In this document: piece after piece, positions 10,227-18,078 of the stretch
Position numbering within the stretch: the first letter of the stretch is position 1
How the letters are laid out: each line of letters begins with the position of its first letter
Source: an uncultured bacterium
GTDB taxonomy: Bacteria > Bacillota > Clostridia > Lachnospirales > Lachnospiraceae
Direction: 5' to 3'
DNA: 51,874 bases
Assembly (NCBI GenBank): GCA_947381965.1
Contig: CANCXX010000031.1
Location: forward strand, 1-51,874
Position numbers and translations under genes: made by a program
The notes under the pieces: generated by a model
The model's database searches: none
Seen by the model: the letters and a program-made list of their open reading frames with translations, nothing else
What the model was told of the DNA's origin: nothing

Positions 10227-11900
10227 TTATTCTGCCGATATAATATAATAGTAAATTGGCTGCCCGCCATACTGCAGTTCAATATCACAGGAAGGAAATT
10301 TCCCCTTAATCTGTTTCTTTAAGTCCTCCGCTGCCTCTTCCTCAATATCCTGTCCATAATAAATACTAATTAGCTCCAGATCGTCGTTCATCATTTCGCA
10401 TACCATCTGGAAAGCCGCCTCAGAAACATCACCACCTACAGAAAGGATGCCTGCATCACCAAGCCCCATATAGTCTCCCTGTTTAATTTCCTTGTCTTCA
10501 ATTACTGTATCCCGGACAGCATAGGTAACCTGGCCTGTCTTTACACTGCCAATTTCCTGTTTCATGGTTTCTTCATTTTCTTCTACTGACATATCAGGAA
10601 CATAATTGATAATGGCTGTAATACCCTGTGGCACCGTCTTGGTGGGTATTACCACTATCTTTTTTTCCTCTACCATCATCTGCGCCTGATTCGCCGCCAA
10701 AATAATATTTTTATTGTTTGGCAAAATGAAAATTGTGTCTGCATTTACCTTTTCAATGGCATTTAACATATCCTCGGTACTGGGATTCATGGTCTGTCCG
10801 CCTTCTATTATATAATCAACGCCAAGCCCCTTAAATATTTCATTAATCCCATTTCCTGCAGATACCGCAATGAATCCTACTTCCTTATGAGGCATAGGCG
10901 CTTCCTGGGAGTTTTCTTTATAGCCTGCCTCCTGCTCCTTTGCCTTAAAAAGTTTTTCCTGATGTTCCAGACGCATATTGTCAATTTTTAAATTAGATAA
11001 CGCACCATACCGAAGTGCCCTTTGGATAGCAAGACCTGGGTCATTGGTATGTACATGTACCTTGACCACATCGTCATCTGCCACAACTACAATAGAGTCA
11101 CCAATAGATTCCAGATATTCCTTAAAATCCATCTCATGCTTAATGTTAAAGTTACGGCTCAGCATTATAATAAATTCTGTGCAGTATCCATATTTAATTT
11201 CAACATTTGGCTGGACTTGGGCTTCCATGCCTGTTTTTTCAGAAGCTGCATGGGCTGGTTCACTTATCGTAAAATCAATTTCTTTGCCAAGATAAGCGTC
11301 ATATGCTCCCTTAAGCACCTGCATAAGCCCTTGTCCGCCGGAATCCACCACACCTGCCTGTTTTAATACAGGAAGCATCTCCGGCGTATGCTCCAGCACA
11401 TCATCCGCATACCTGATAACTTCTCCAAAAAAACTGCCAAGATCTTCACATCCTTCGTCTGCCAGCTGTCTGGCCCTTGTGGCAGCTCCCTTGGCTACTG
11501 TCAAAATAGTACCTTCTTTGGGTTTCATAACTGCCTTGTAAGCCGTCTCCACAGCCCGGTCAAAAGCATCTGCAAACATGGGAATATCCAATTCGTCTTT
11601 GTCCCTGATTGATTTGGTAAAGCCGCGGAATAACTGAGATAAAATTACACCGGAATTGCCCCTTGCCCCTCTTAGCGAGCCTGACGAAACCGCCTTGCAA
11701 AGAGAAAGCATGTCCGGATTTTCCATAGCCGCAACATCTTTGGCCGCCGACATGATCGTGAGGGTCATATTGGTGCCCGTATCTCCGTCGGGTACGGGAA
11801 AAACATTTAAGTCATTAATCCATTCCTTTTTGGATTCCAGATTTTTAGCGCCAGCTAAGAACATCTTTGCAAGTACCTTAGCGTCGATTGTATTTGTCAC
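10227..11900 (-). CDS. fakA: Fatty acid kinase, DhaL/DAK2-domain protein (YloV/FakA)
   Basis: FakA phosphorylates fatty acids carried by DegV-type FakB proteins, feeding exogenous or recycled fatty acids into phospholipid synthesis. The N-terminal DhaL-type kinase domain has the Mg-ATP motif PDGDTGTNM (37-45) and a GARGNSGVILSQ loop. A middle domain (about 225-320) and a C-terminal DegV-like domain (about 340-557, with VAVSAGNGINEIF and FILPNNKNI) complete the usual 550-residue layout. It follows the Asp23-family gene by 15 nt, as yloU-yloV do in Bacillus, with rpmB divergent. The context with a DegV protein 2.3 kb downstream supports FakA over dihydroxyacetone kinase. Confidence 0.93.
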   Translation of the reverse strand: MTNTIDAKVLAKMFLAGAKNLESKKEWINDLNVFPVPDGDTGTNMTLTIMSAAKDVAAMENPDMLSLCKAVSSGSLRGARGNSGVILSQLFRGFTKSIRDKDELDIPMFADAFDRAVETAYKAVMKPKEGTILTVAKGAATRARQLADEGCEDLGSFFGEVIRYADDVLEHTPEMLPVLKQAGVVDSGGQGLMQVLKGAYDAYLGKEIDFTISEPAHAASEKTGMEAQVQPNVEIKYGYCTEFIIMLSRNFNIKHEMDFKEYLESIGDSIVVVADDDVVKVHVHTNDPGLAIQRALRYGALSNLKIDNMRLEHQEKLFKAKEQEAGYKENSQEAPMPHKEVGFIAVSAGNGINEIFKGLGVDYIIEGGQTMNPSTEDMLNAIEKVNADTIFILPNNKNIILAANQAQMMVEEKKIVVIPTKTVPQGITAIINYVPDMSVEENEETMKQEIGSVKTGQVTYAVRDTVIEDKEIKQGDYMGLGDAGILSVGGDVSEAAFQMVCEMMNDDLELISIYYGQDIEEEAAEDLKKQIKGKFPSCDIELQYGGQPIYYYIISAE

Positions 11901-11915
11901 AGCAGATCCTCCTCA

Positions 11916-12290
11916 TTAATCAATCACTCTAACACCTTCAACAAAGATGTTTATTTTTTCAATCTCTATTCCTGTGAATTCCTCTAATTTGTATTTCACG
12001 TTACTGATAAGGTTATCGGTAACTGCCAGAATGCTTACGCCATAAGCCACAATTACATGGAAATTAATTGTAAGTTTATTTTTACGGATAGATACATTAA
12101 TTCCTCTGGTCATGCTTTCTTTTTTAAGCAGTTTAACAAGACCATCCCTTACATTTATGCCCGCCATCCCCACAACGCCAAAGCACTCCATAGCAATGCT
12201 GCCTGCGTACTGGGCAATTACTTCATTATCAATTGCAATATTCCCCATATGAGTATTCATGGAAGTTTCCTTCGCGGAAGAATTTTTCAT
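11916..12290 (-). CDS. Asp23/Gls24 family envelope stress protein (YloU-like)
   Basis: A 124-residue protein of the alkaline-shock protein 23 family. The characteristic GNIAIDNEVIAQYAG start, CFGVVGMAG, and the VIVAYGVSILAV strand near residue 80 are all visible. Family members associate with the cell membrane or envelope; YloU itself has no settled biochemical role. An excellent AGGAGG lies 6 nt before the ATG. It is the first gene of the asp23-fakA operon and is divergent from rpmB, a conserved Firmicutes arrangement. Confidence 0.93.
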   Translation of the reverse strand: MKNSSAKETSMNTHMGNIAIDNEVIAQYAGSIAMECFGVVGMAGINVRDGLVKLLKKESMTRGINVSIRKNKLTINFHVIVAYGVSILAVTDNLISNVKYKLEEFTGIEIEKINIFVEGVRVID

Positions 12291-12315
12291 AGGCCGCCTC
12301 CTTATATTTTGAACA

Positions 12316-12344
12316 TATATATTTTATTATAACCGTAAAATCAA
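12316..12344 (-). promoter_or_regulatory. Predicted sigma-A promoter of asp23-fakA
   Basis: On the minus strand TTGATT (12339-12344) is followed after 17 nt by TATATA (12316-12321), about 25 nt before the AGGAGG of the asp23 gene. A perfect TATAAT also occurs at 12326-12331 but with a poor -35, so the exact -10 is ambiguous. Confidence 0.5.
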
Positions 12345-12387
12345 AAAAAGGAAACAATAATTTTCCTTAAAATTATTTAATTTACGC

Positions 12388-12416
12388 TTGCAATTTGTCC
12401 TAATTTCTGGTATTAT
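12388..12416 (+). promoter_or_regulatory. Predicted sigma-A promoter of rpmB
   Basis: TTGCAA (12388-12393), a 17-nt spacer and TATTAT (12411-12416) lie 46 nt upstream of the rpmB ATG. The orientation and distance fit rpmB as a single-gene transcript ending at the terminator at 12662-12688. Confidence 0.65.
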
Positions 12417-12461
12417 ACAATCGTTGTGTGTATTTAATTTGAATTGTTAGGAGGTGCAACG

Positions 12462-12647
12462 ATGGCAAAATGTGATATTTGTGGTAAAAGCGTTCATTTC
12501 GGGAATAACGTAAGCCATTCTCATAGAAGATCTAACAGAATCTGGAAACCCAACATCAAAAATGTAAAATGTAAAGTAAACGGAGCCTGCAAAAGAATGC
12601 ACGTTTGTACAAATTGTCTTAAATCCGGAAAAGTTGAAAGGGCTTAA
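12462..12647 (+). CDS. rpmB: 50S ribosomal protein L28, zinc-ribbon type
   Basis: Ribosomal protein of the large subunit. The sequence MAKCDICGKS with SHSHRRSNR and the basic core is typical of L28. Two cysteine pairs (CDIC near residue 4 and CTNC near residue 50) mark the zinc-binding form of the protein; zinc-independent paralogues lack them. AGGAGGTG lies 6 nt before the ATG at 12462, and a 6-codon upstream extension in frame is not needed. It is monocistronic and divergent from asp23. Confidence 0.97.
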   Translation: MAKCDICGKSVHFGNNVSHSHRRSNRIWKPNIKNVKCKVNGACKRMHVCTNCLKSGKVERA

Positions 12648-12661
12648 ACTGAACAATAAAG

Positions 12662-12688
12662 AACTGACCGTTTAGGTCAGTTTTTTTA
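12662..12688 (+). terminator. Rho-independent terminator of rpmB
   Basis: AACTGACC / GGTCAGTT arms with a 5-nt loop followed by a run of T, 15 nt after the rpmB stop. Confidence 0.9.
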
Positions 12689-12775
12689 TTCCCGCGACAA
12701 CGAGCCAAGGGGCTTCCTGCAGACATTTGGCAACTGCCGTCAGCCCAAAACCTTGATTTTCACAGTCTGATTTTC

Positions 12776-13336
12776 CTATGCTCTCTTTATTAAATCATAT
12801 TCATATTTCATTTTCTCATAGGTTCTGTTAACAGCCTGTACCATTTCATGGTCCCCTGCAATATTATCAGGATGAAACATCTTAATCAAATCCTTATATC
12901 GTTTTTTCAGGGCAAGCTGGCTATTGACTCCCCGGAAAAGCATTTCAGCAAGGTCAGCCTCCATAGCATAACCAGCATAAGCGCTTTTTTCTGCCTCCAG
13001 CCGAAGTTTTTCCCTCTCAAGCTTTTTACGGTCTTCCTCCAGTTCTGCAAATCCATTTTTTAATATATCCATCTTTTTATCAAAAAAAGCTTCCTTCTGC
13101 ATGAACCGTTTCTGATCCGCCTTCAGCCTGTGCTTGATTTCTTCCACTTCAGCTTTAAACCGCTCCTTTTCCCTGTTTAGCATGTCCTCTCTTAAGGAAA
13201 GATCGCCCTGCTGGTTCTGCAGACGTATATTCTCCTTAAACAGCCAGGACTTCAGCTCATTTAGTTCATCCATCTCTTTCTCCGTCTCTGCCTGTTCAAA
13301 CTGCTGGCATTTTTCGGCATTTTCTAAATTACTCAT
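12776..13336 (-). CDS. Coiled-coil protein with C-terminal J-like domain
   Basis: A 186-residue protein. Residues about 10-125 form a highly charged coiled coil rich in E, K, R and L. The C-terminal 50 residues (LKKRYKDLIKMFHPDN, then VNRTYEKMKYEYDL) match helices II and III of a DnaJ domain with the HPD tripeptide intact at 155-157. No glycine/phenylalanine region, zinc finger or membrane segment is visible. This suggests a co-chaperone that recruits DnaK through HPD, with the coiled coil choosing the client or location; that is inference. GGGAGGG lies 5 nt before the start. It is the last gene of the run starting near 15370. Confidence 0.7.
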   Translation of the reverse strand: MSNLENAEKCQQFEQAETEKEMDELNELKSWLFKENIRLQNQQGDLSLREDMLNREKERFKAEVEEIKHRLKADQKRFMQKEAFFDKKMDILKNGFAELEEDRKKLEREKLRLEAEKSAYAGYAMEADLAEMLFRGVNSQLALKKRYKDLIKMFHPDNIAGDHEMVQAVNRTYEKMKYEYDLIKRA

Positions 13337-13440
13337 GCCACCCTCCCTTGTTTACCCTGCAAAAAATTGCAAGCTCCATATTTTTCTAAAACTTCCTAAA
13401 AAATATCCAAAAATTTTCCCCTTACAATTATCCGCCTTCT

Positions 13441-13578
13441 TTATAAATAACAGTTATATCCAATCAGTAAAAGAAGCGCTATAATTATCAGGGCAATTAA
13501 ATAATGATGCGCAAGAAAAAGCATAAGCAGCATTCCAACTGCAATCCAGAAAGCGATAAATCCAATCAGTCTCTTCAT
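13441..13578 (-). CDS. Small hydrophobic membrane protein (45 aa)
   Basis: A 45-residue protein with a short basic start (MKRL) and almost continuous hydrophobic sequence, enough for one long or two short membrane helices (around GFIAFWIAVGMLLML and LIALIIIALLLLIGY). GGGTGG lies 7 nt upstream of the ATG at 13578. It is 58 nt downstream of ytfJ on the same strand. No function can be assigned. The longer frame starting at 13695 runs into ytfJ and has no ribosome binding site. Confidence 0.6.
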   Translation of the reverse strand: MKRLIGFIAFWIAVGMLLMLFLAHHYLIALIIIALLLLIGYNCYL

Positions 13579-13636
13579 GCGTATCCACCCACTTATGCTT
13601 TTATTATATCTTATGCATTTACCTGAAAAATATTTC

Positions 13637-14041
13637 TTATTTACTGTTATCTTTTTCATCTTCCGGGAAGGCAATATCCACAGCATCATCATCATTTATC
13701 ATTTCTTCCTTAGGCGCCGTAAATTTATCCACAATATCCGGAATCAGGTCTAGCACTTTGGTAACAGTATCCTGGTTTTTAATATTTACAAGCTTGGTGC
13801 TTCCATTTTTAATTACTAAAACAGCGCTGGGCGTAAGCTTCCCAGTAAAACCACCTGCTCCACCATTTTTCTTATCTCCCACACTTGCCCCGGCTCCAAC
13901 ACCAAATGTGACATCCACAAGCGGCAAAATAATTGTATCATCAATTTTAGTTGCTTCACCAACCACTGTCTTTGTGGATAAAACAATGTTCATCCCCTTC
14001 ATCAAAGACTCAATTACTCCTGTAAAATTGTTTTCTGCCAT
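13637..14041 (-). CDS. ytfJ: Sporulation protein YtfJ/GerW family
   Basis: The 134-residue sequence has the family hallmarks: an N-terminal VIESLMKGMNIVLSTKTVVGEA, a conserved ILPLVDVTFGVGAGAS glycine-rich strand, and GAGGFTGKLTPSAVLVI. In Bacillus the protein is made in the forespore and needed for normal germination (GerW). Its ATG is 3 nt from the stop of the DUF2953 gene upstream, as in Bacillus, where ytfJ is next to ytfI (DUF2953). It supports a spore-forming or formerly spore-forming host. Confidence 0.93.
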   Translation of the reverse strand: MAENNFTGVIESLMKGMNIVLSTKTVVGEATKIDDTIILPLVDVTFGVGAGASVGDKKNGGAGGFTGKLTPSAVLVIKNGSTKLVNIKNQDTVTKVLDLIPDIVDKFTAPKEEMINDDDAVDIAFPEDEKDNSK

Positions 14042-14043
14042 TT

Positions 14044-15039
14044 TTAAGCTGCCTCCCTTTTAAATAATTTAATCAAACGACGGAAATCCTTGTTAAAATA
14101 AACAACCCATGCCACTTTTAAAAAATGGAACAGAGTTATTTTTCCTTTTATTAATAGCTGTCCTTCTATTATCTTTTGTTCAAAATCAGGCACAATGTCC
14201 ATATGGCTTCCAATAAACGGATACAGGATGCCATAAATAGCAAGTACCTGTCCTGTACTGGCAGGGTCCCCTGTCCCTATATGAAGACTTCCGGTAAATT
14301 TCCGTGGACGTATACTTTTTAACAGGTAAAGCACCTGACTAGAACAGACCATCCATGCACAGTTAAAAGTTTCACTTTTTATAATATTGATATAATATTG
14401 GATATTATTTACAATATGTTTTATCTTATCACATATTTTAGTAATTGTGTACTTAATATTTATAAGCAATGATAAAATTTTATTTATAAATTCTTTCATT
14501 CTGCTTATCACACCGGCGCCTGCTTCTTTTCCCTCCAGCTCTTCCTTCTGCCCGCTTTCGTCATTTATACTCTCTTTGGGTGTGCCTGCATCTTTATTTT
14601 CCTTCTGCAAGATTTCTTCTTCGGAAAAATCCGCCTGTGATTTCTCTACCTTTTGTCCCGTCTCCATGGCAGTTGTATCTTTATCCGAAGGTACTTCTTC
14701 ATTTTTTCTTTCTTCTATATCTGACTGTCCGCCTGATTTTTCCTGCCGACTGTCATCTTTTTCTCTTTTTTCTTTATCAGAGCGGAAAACAGTAAAGCAA
14801 AACAGTCTGACTTTTATATATGCGGCCTCCGGATAGGAAAATGCCACATTTAGCATATGAAGAAGCCATGTAATTTTTATTTTCACCGCAGCCGGCGTAT
14901 CTTCCGCTGCATTGCGGTGCGCTTCCAGGCGGTATCTGACTGGTACAAACAGCGCCAGCAGTAATACTGTCATTATGAAAGCCAGTATAGCAAGAAATAT
15001 AATCCCCACAATTTTTAAAAATGTTAACAGTACTGTCAT
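14044..15039 (-). CDS. DUF2953 domain membrane-anchored protein (YtfI-like)
   Basis: An N-terminal hydrophobic helix (about residues 5-33) is followed by the VPVRYRLEA strand typical of DUF2953. A long charged, low-complexity linker (about 95-180, rich in E, K, D and S) comes before a C-terminal domain with GSLHIGTGDPASTGQVLAIYG, the conserved core of the family. The biochemical role is unknown; the pairing with ytfJ suggests sporulation. GGTGAT upstream of the ATG at 15039 favours this start over the ATG at 15051, which has no site. Confidence 0.85.
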   Translation of the reverse strand: MTVLLTFLKIVGIIFLAILAFIMTVLLLALFVPVRYRLEAHRNAAEDTPAAVKIKITWLLHMLNVAFSYPEAAYIKVRLFCFTVFRSDKEKREKDDSRQEKSGGQSDIEERKNEEVPSDKDTTAMETGQKVEKSQADFSEEEILQKENKDAGTPKESINDESGQKEELEGKEAGAGVISRMKEFINKILSLLINIKYTITKICDKIKHIVNNIQYYINIIKSETFNCAWMVCSSQVLYLLKSIRPRKFTGSLHIGTGDPASTGQVLAIYGILYPFIGSHMDIVPDFEQKIIEGQLLIKGKITLFHFLKVAWVVYFNKDFRRLIKLFKREAA

Positions 15040-15040
15040 G

Positions 15041-15370
15041 CTAATCACCATGATTATTATTTTGTTTTGCTTTTTGTTTTAAGTATTCTTTCAGGTTACA
15101 GTTTCCCACAGCATCAAGACACTCCTGGGTAATTTCAACAACAATTCCAACAGCTTCCTCATAGTTGGAAGCAATACCAACTATAATCGGCGGATGATGT
15201 CTGTAGTACATCTGTTTGAGATAAGCGCTATGAAATATTTCAAGCTGGTCAGGACCAGGTGCAATGGTAATGACAAAAACATTTACCCCTGCATGGTGTT
15301 TTAATTTCCATTTTATTTTAGCCGGATTAGTAACAGTATCGCCAATATAAAGATATTTATAAAATTTCAT
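15041..15370 (-). CDS. Conserved hypothetical protein (109 aa)
   Basis: I do not recognise a named family. The sequence starts MKFYKYLYIGD and contains VFVITIAPGPDQLEIFHSA and PPIIVGIASNYEEAVGIV, so it looks like a small soluble alpha/beta protein, ending in a polar Lys/Gln/Asn-rich tail. GGGAGG and GGAAGGG lie upstream of the ATG. It is the first gene of the DUF2953-ytfJ run and is divergent from the HD-GYP gene, with about 210 nt between them. A sporulation-linked role is possible only by location. Confidence 0.6.
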   Translation of the reverse strand: MKFYKYLYIGDTVTNPAKIKWKLKHHAGVNVFVITIAPGPDQLEIFHSAYLKQMYYRHHPPIIVGIASNYEEAVGIVVEITQECLDAVGNCNLKEYLKQKAKQNNNHGD

Positions 15371-15440
15371 TCCATTCCCTTCCTCCCATTTCTTCTATCT
15401 CCTAGCATAACATATTTCATAAAAATACCAAAGTAAAATA

Positions 15441-15469
15441 TTGACCAGAACATAGGAATAATTTATACT
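15441..15469 (+). promoter_or_regulatory. Predicted sigma-A promoter of the HD-GYP gene
   Basis: TTGACC (15441-15446), a 17-nt spacer and TATACT (15464-15469) give a strong sigma-A promoter, leaving a leader of about 110 nt before the ATG at 15584. A short in-frame extension from 15491 exists but lacks a ribosome binding site. Confidence 0.6.
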
Positions 15470-15583
15470 TTATATAATAGCACATTGTAAATGGTAAATA
15501 CCAGTTACAAACCAGTGCTTGGGGAAATAGTTATAATTAATACCATGGCTCAGAAGAAGCCTGTGTTATGTGGAGGGTGTAAA

Positions 15584-16645
15584 ATGAAAGAAATTGCAAG
15601 AATGGCACTGAAACCTGGTATGATAATCAGTGCAGATATTTACAATTACCAGGGCAAGCTGATTATTCCAGAAGGAACACAGGTAAATTCTAATATTATC
15701 AGCAAACTGACACGGCATTCTGTTATGAGCGTTCCTGTCAAAGATGAGGATGTGACTGAAGATAATGCGACTTATTCCGAAAAAATCCGTTCCAGTAAGG
15801 GATTTGCGTCTTTTCAGGCTGCATATCATTCTGTCCTGCCCGTCTACCGGAAAATGATGAAAGACTTTGTTTTTAACGGCATTCTTTTTAAAACAGAGAA
15901 ACTTATGGGGCTTTATGATCAGATTTTTGAAAGTTTTTCATCCCATGAGTCCCTGCTAGACTATTTGTATAACATGAGTTTTCAGGAAAATGACATTACA
16001 TATACCCATAGTCTGAATTCCGCATTAATTGCAGGCCTTTTCGCATCATGGCTTTCTATCTCTGAAGAAAAATCCCGTCTGTTAATCCAGTGTGCCCTTT
16101 TGCACGACATTGGGAAATTAAAGCTCCCGGATTCCCTGATAATGAAAACCGGGAAACTGACAGACCTTGAATTTGAAAAAATAAAAACCCATACGCTTCT
16201 GGGCTTCGGACTGCTTCAGAATGTAGACGTAGATGACCATGTTCTGAAAACAGTTCTGATGCACCACGAAAGGTATGACGGTACTGGTTATCCGTCCAAG
16301 CTGCATGATAAGCAAATTGATATTTATGCCAGATACATGGCCATTATTGATGCTTATGAAGCCATGACATCTGCCAAGTCATACCGTCAGGCCAAAAATC
16401 CTTTTGAAGTAATTGAAATCTTTGAAAAAGATGCCTTTAAATATGACCCGGAATTACTGCGCACGATCTTATACCGGCTTGCAAATCATATGGTTGGGTT
16501 TAATGTACTCTTAAGCAACGATGAGGTGGCAGAGGTTATCATGATCAGCCAGAAAGAAATCAGTCGTCCACTTACCCGTACAAAAAATGGTACTTTTATT
16601 GATCTTTCCAGTCATAAAAACCTGTCTGTCAAGGGCTTTTATTGA
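15584..16645 (+). CDS. HD-GYP domain c-di-GMP phosphodiesterase
   Basis: A cytosolic signalling enzyme that would hydrolyse cyclic di-GMP, ultimately to GMP. The 353-residue protein has an N-terminal region (1-130) with no clear sensor and a catalytic domain with HDIGK (174-178), KTH (about 203) and the diagnostic HHERYDGTGYP (227-237), so the metal-binding and GYP residues are present. GGAGGGTG sits 6 nt before the ATG. The final 7 nt overlap the penicillin-binding protein gene on the opposite strand. Activity against c-di-GMP rather than related dinucleotides is inferred from the family. Confidence 0.9.
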   Translation: MKEIARMALKPGMIISADIYNYQGKLIIPEGTQVNSNIISKLTRHSVMSVPVKDEDVTEDNATYSEKIRSSKGFASFQAAYHSVLPVYRKMMKDFVFNGILFKTEKLMGLYDQIFESFSSHESLLDYLYNMSFQENDITYTHSLNSALIAGLFASWLSISEEKSRLLIQCALLHDIGKLKLPDSLIMKTGKLTDLEFEKIKTHTLLGFGLLQNVDVDDHVLKTVLMHHERYDGTGYPSKLHDKQIDIYARYMAIIDAYEAMTSAKSYRQAKNPFEVIEIFEKDAFKYDPELLRTILYRLANHMVGFNVLLSNDEVAEVIMISQKEISRPLTRTKNGTFIDLSSHKNLSVKGFY

Positions 16646-18078
16646 AAATAAGTATCGAAAATTCTTTTGGCGATGGGAACCGCATAATCTCCGCCGGCTC
16701 CCGCGCCTTCAATAATTATGGTTACGCATATTTCCGGATTTTCTGCCGGGGCAAAACCCGTAAACCATGCATGACTGTCCCCTTTTACTGTCCCATATTC
16801 TGCGGACCCAGTTTTTCCTGCCGCCGTGTAAGAAAGTCCTTTTAATCTGGAAGCGGTTCCTTCCTCCACTACATCTGTCATAAGGCCCTTTAGTATTTCG
16901 GCTTCCTGCGGCTCCATTAATTTTCCATAGGCAGACCCGTTAAAAGTCTTAACCTTCTCTCCTATACTGCTTTGTACATAATCTATGACATAAGGTTCCA
17001 TCAAAATCCCATCATTGGCAATTGCACAGGTAATCATATTTAAAAGCAGCGGGGTAATAGATGTAGTCCCCTGTCCAATAGAGATCTGCATCATATTTGA
17101 ATCTGTTGTTTCTAAAGAAACATCTATACGACTTACCCCGGAAGGTAACGGAGTTGGAAGCTCCTGATTAAACAAAAGCTGCTTTAAGGTTTTTGCAAAC
17201 TCTGTTTTATCCAGAGAAAGTCCAATATTGGCAAAGGATGTGTTACAGGATTTTGCAAAGGATCTTTCAAAATCCACAGCGCCGTGGACTGTGCCATGAT
17301 AACATTGGATTCTATCCTCCCCCCTGGTAATAGCGCCTGTACAGTTATAGTTATAGCCTGAATAATTATCCGGGTTTTCCCTAATATATTCCAATGCCGT
17401 AATCATTTTAAAGGTGGATCCTGGCGGATAAAGTCCATGAGTCACCCGGTTTAAAAGTATACTACTGTCTTTATCCGCTACCAAATCATCCCATATACTG
17501 GCAATCTGCTCCGGATTAAAGTCTGGTTTGGACACCATGGCAAGCACTTTCCCAGTGGAAGGTTCTGTTACAATCACTGCTCCCTGATAAACTCCCAGGG
17601 CAGTAAAGGCTACCTGTTGTAAATCCACATTCAATGTTGTATACACATTATCCCCCGGATATTTTTTTCCTGCTGCATCCAGTTCCACTTTTTGGGAAAG
17701 CGGTATGCTGGAATTAATCAGATAATAGTTTGCCTGGGATTCTATCCCCATTTTCCCATTGGTCGCATAGCCAACCGCATGGGAAAATAAATTCTGGTAA
17801 GGATATTCTCTTCTTTCTTTTCCTTCCTCATCCACAATCGTATGTGCCAGCAGTTCTCCCTCTGCGGAAAAAATATTTCCTCTTCTGTTTTGTGCCGCTA
17901 AAAGCTGTTGTCTGCCATTATAACTGTTGTTCAAATGTTCCTGCTTATGCGTAAGGGCATATTGTGTAATATACCCTGCCATACCTAAAAAGAGCAAAGT
18001 AAATACCCAGGTAACTATTGTGATTTCTCTGTTTTTCTTTTTTTTACTTTTCTTTTTCTGTTCATTCTTCCTGCTCAA
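16639..18078 (-). CDS. Class B penicillin-binding protein (PBP2/PbpA-like transpeptidase)
   Basis: Membrane-anchored D,D-transpeptidase that cross-links peptidoglycan outside the membrane. A basic cytoplasmic tail (1-18) and one transmembrane helix (about 19-40) precede the PBP dimer region. The transpeptidase domain has S221-T-F-K224, SCN (277-279) and KTGSAEYG from 422. At 479 residues it is shorter than typical PBP2 because the dimer region is compact. It starts with TTG inside the last codons of the ftsW gene, with GGGAGAAG upstream, so the pair is co-translated. Pairing with an FtsW/RodA polymerase suggests a SEDS-bPBP complex for septal, elongation or spore wall synthesis. Confidence 0.92.
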   Translation of the reverse strand: MSRKNEQKKKSKKKKNREITIVTWVFTLLFLGMAGYITQYALTHKQEHLNNSYNGRQQLLAAQNRRGNIFSAEGELLAHTIVDEEGKERREYPYQNLFSHAVGYATNGKMGIESQANYYLINSSIPLSQKVELDAAGKKYPGDNVYTTLNVDLQQVAFTALGVYQGAVIVTEPSTGKVLAMVSKPDFNPEQIASIWDDLVADKDSSILLNRVTHGLYPPGSTFKMITALEYIRENPDNYSGYNYNCTGAITRGEDRIQCYHGTVHGAVDFERSFAKSCNTSFANIGLSLDKTEFAKTLKQLLFNQELPTPLPSGVSRIDVSLETTDSNMMQISIGQGTTSITPLLLNMITCAIANDGILMEPYVIDYVQSSIGEKVKTFNGSAYGKLMEPQEAEILKGLMTDVVEEGTASRLKGLSYTAAGKTGSAEYGTVKGDSHAWFTGFAPAENPEICVTIIIEGAGAGGDYAVPIAKRIFDTYFQ

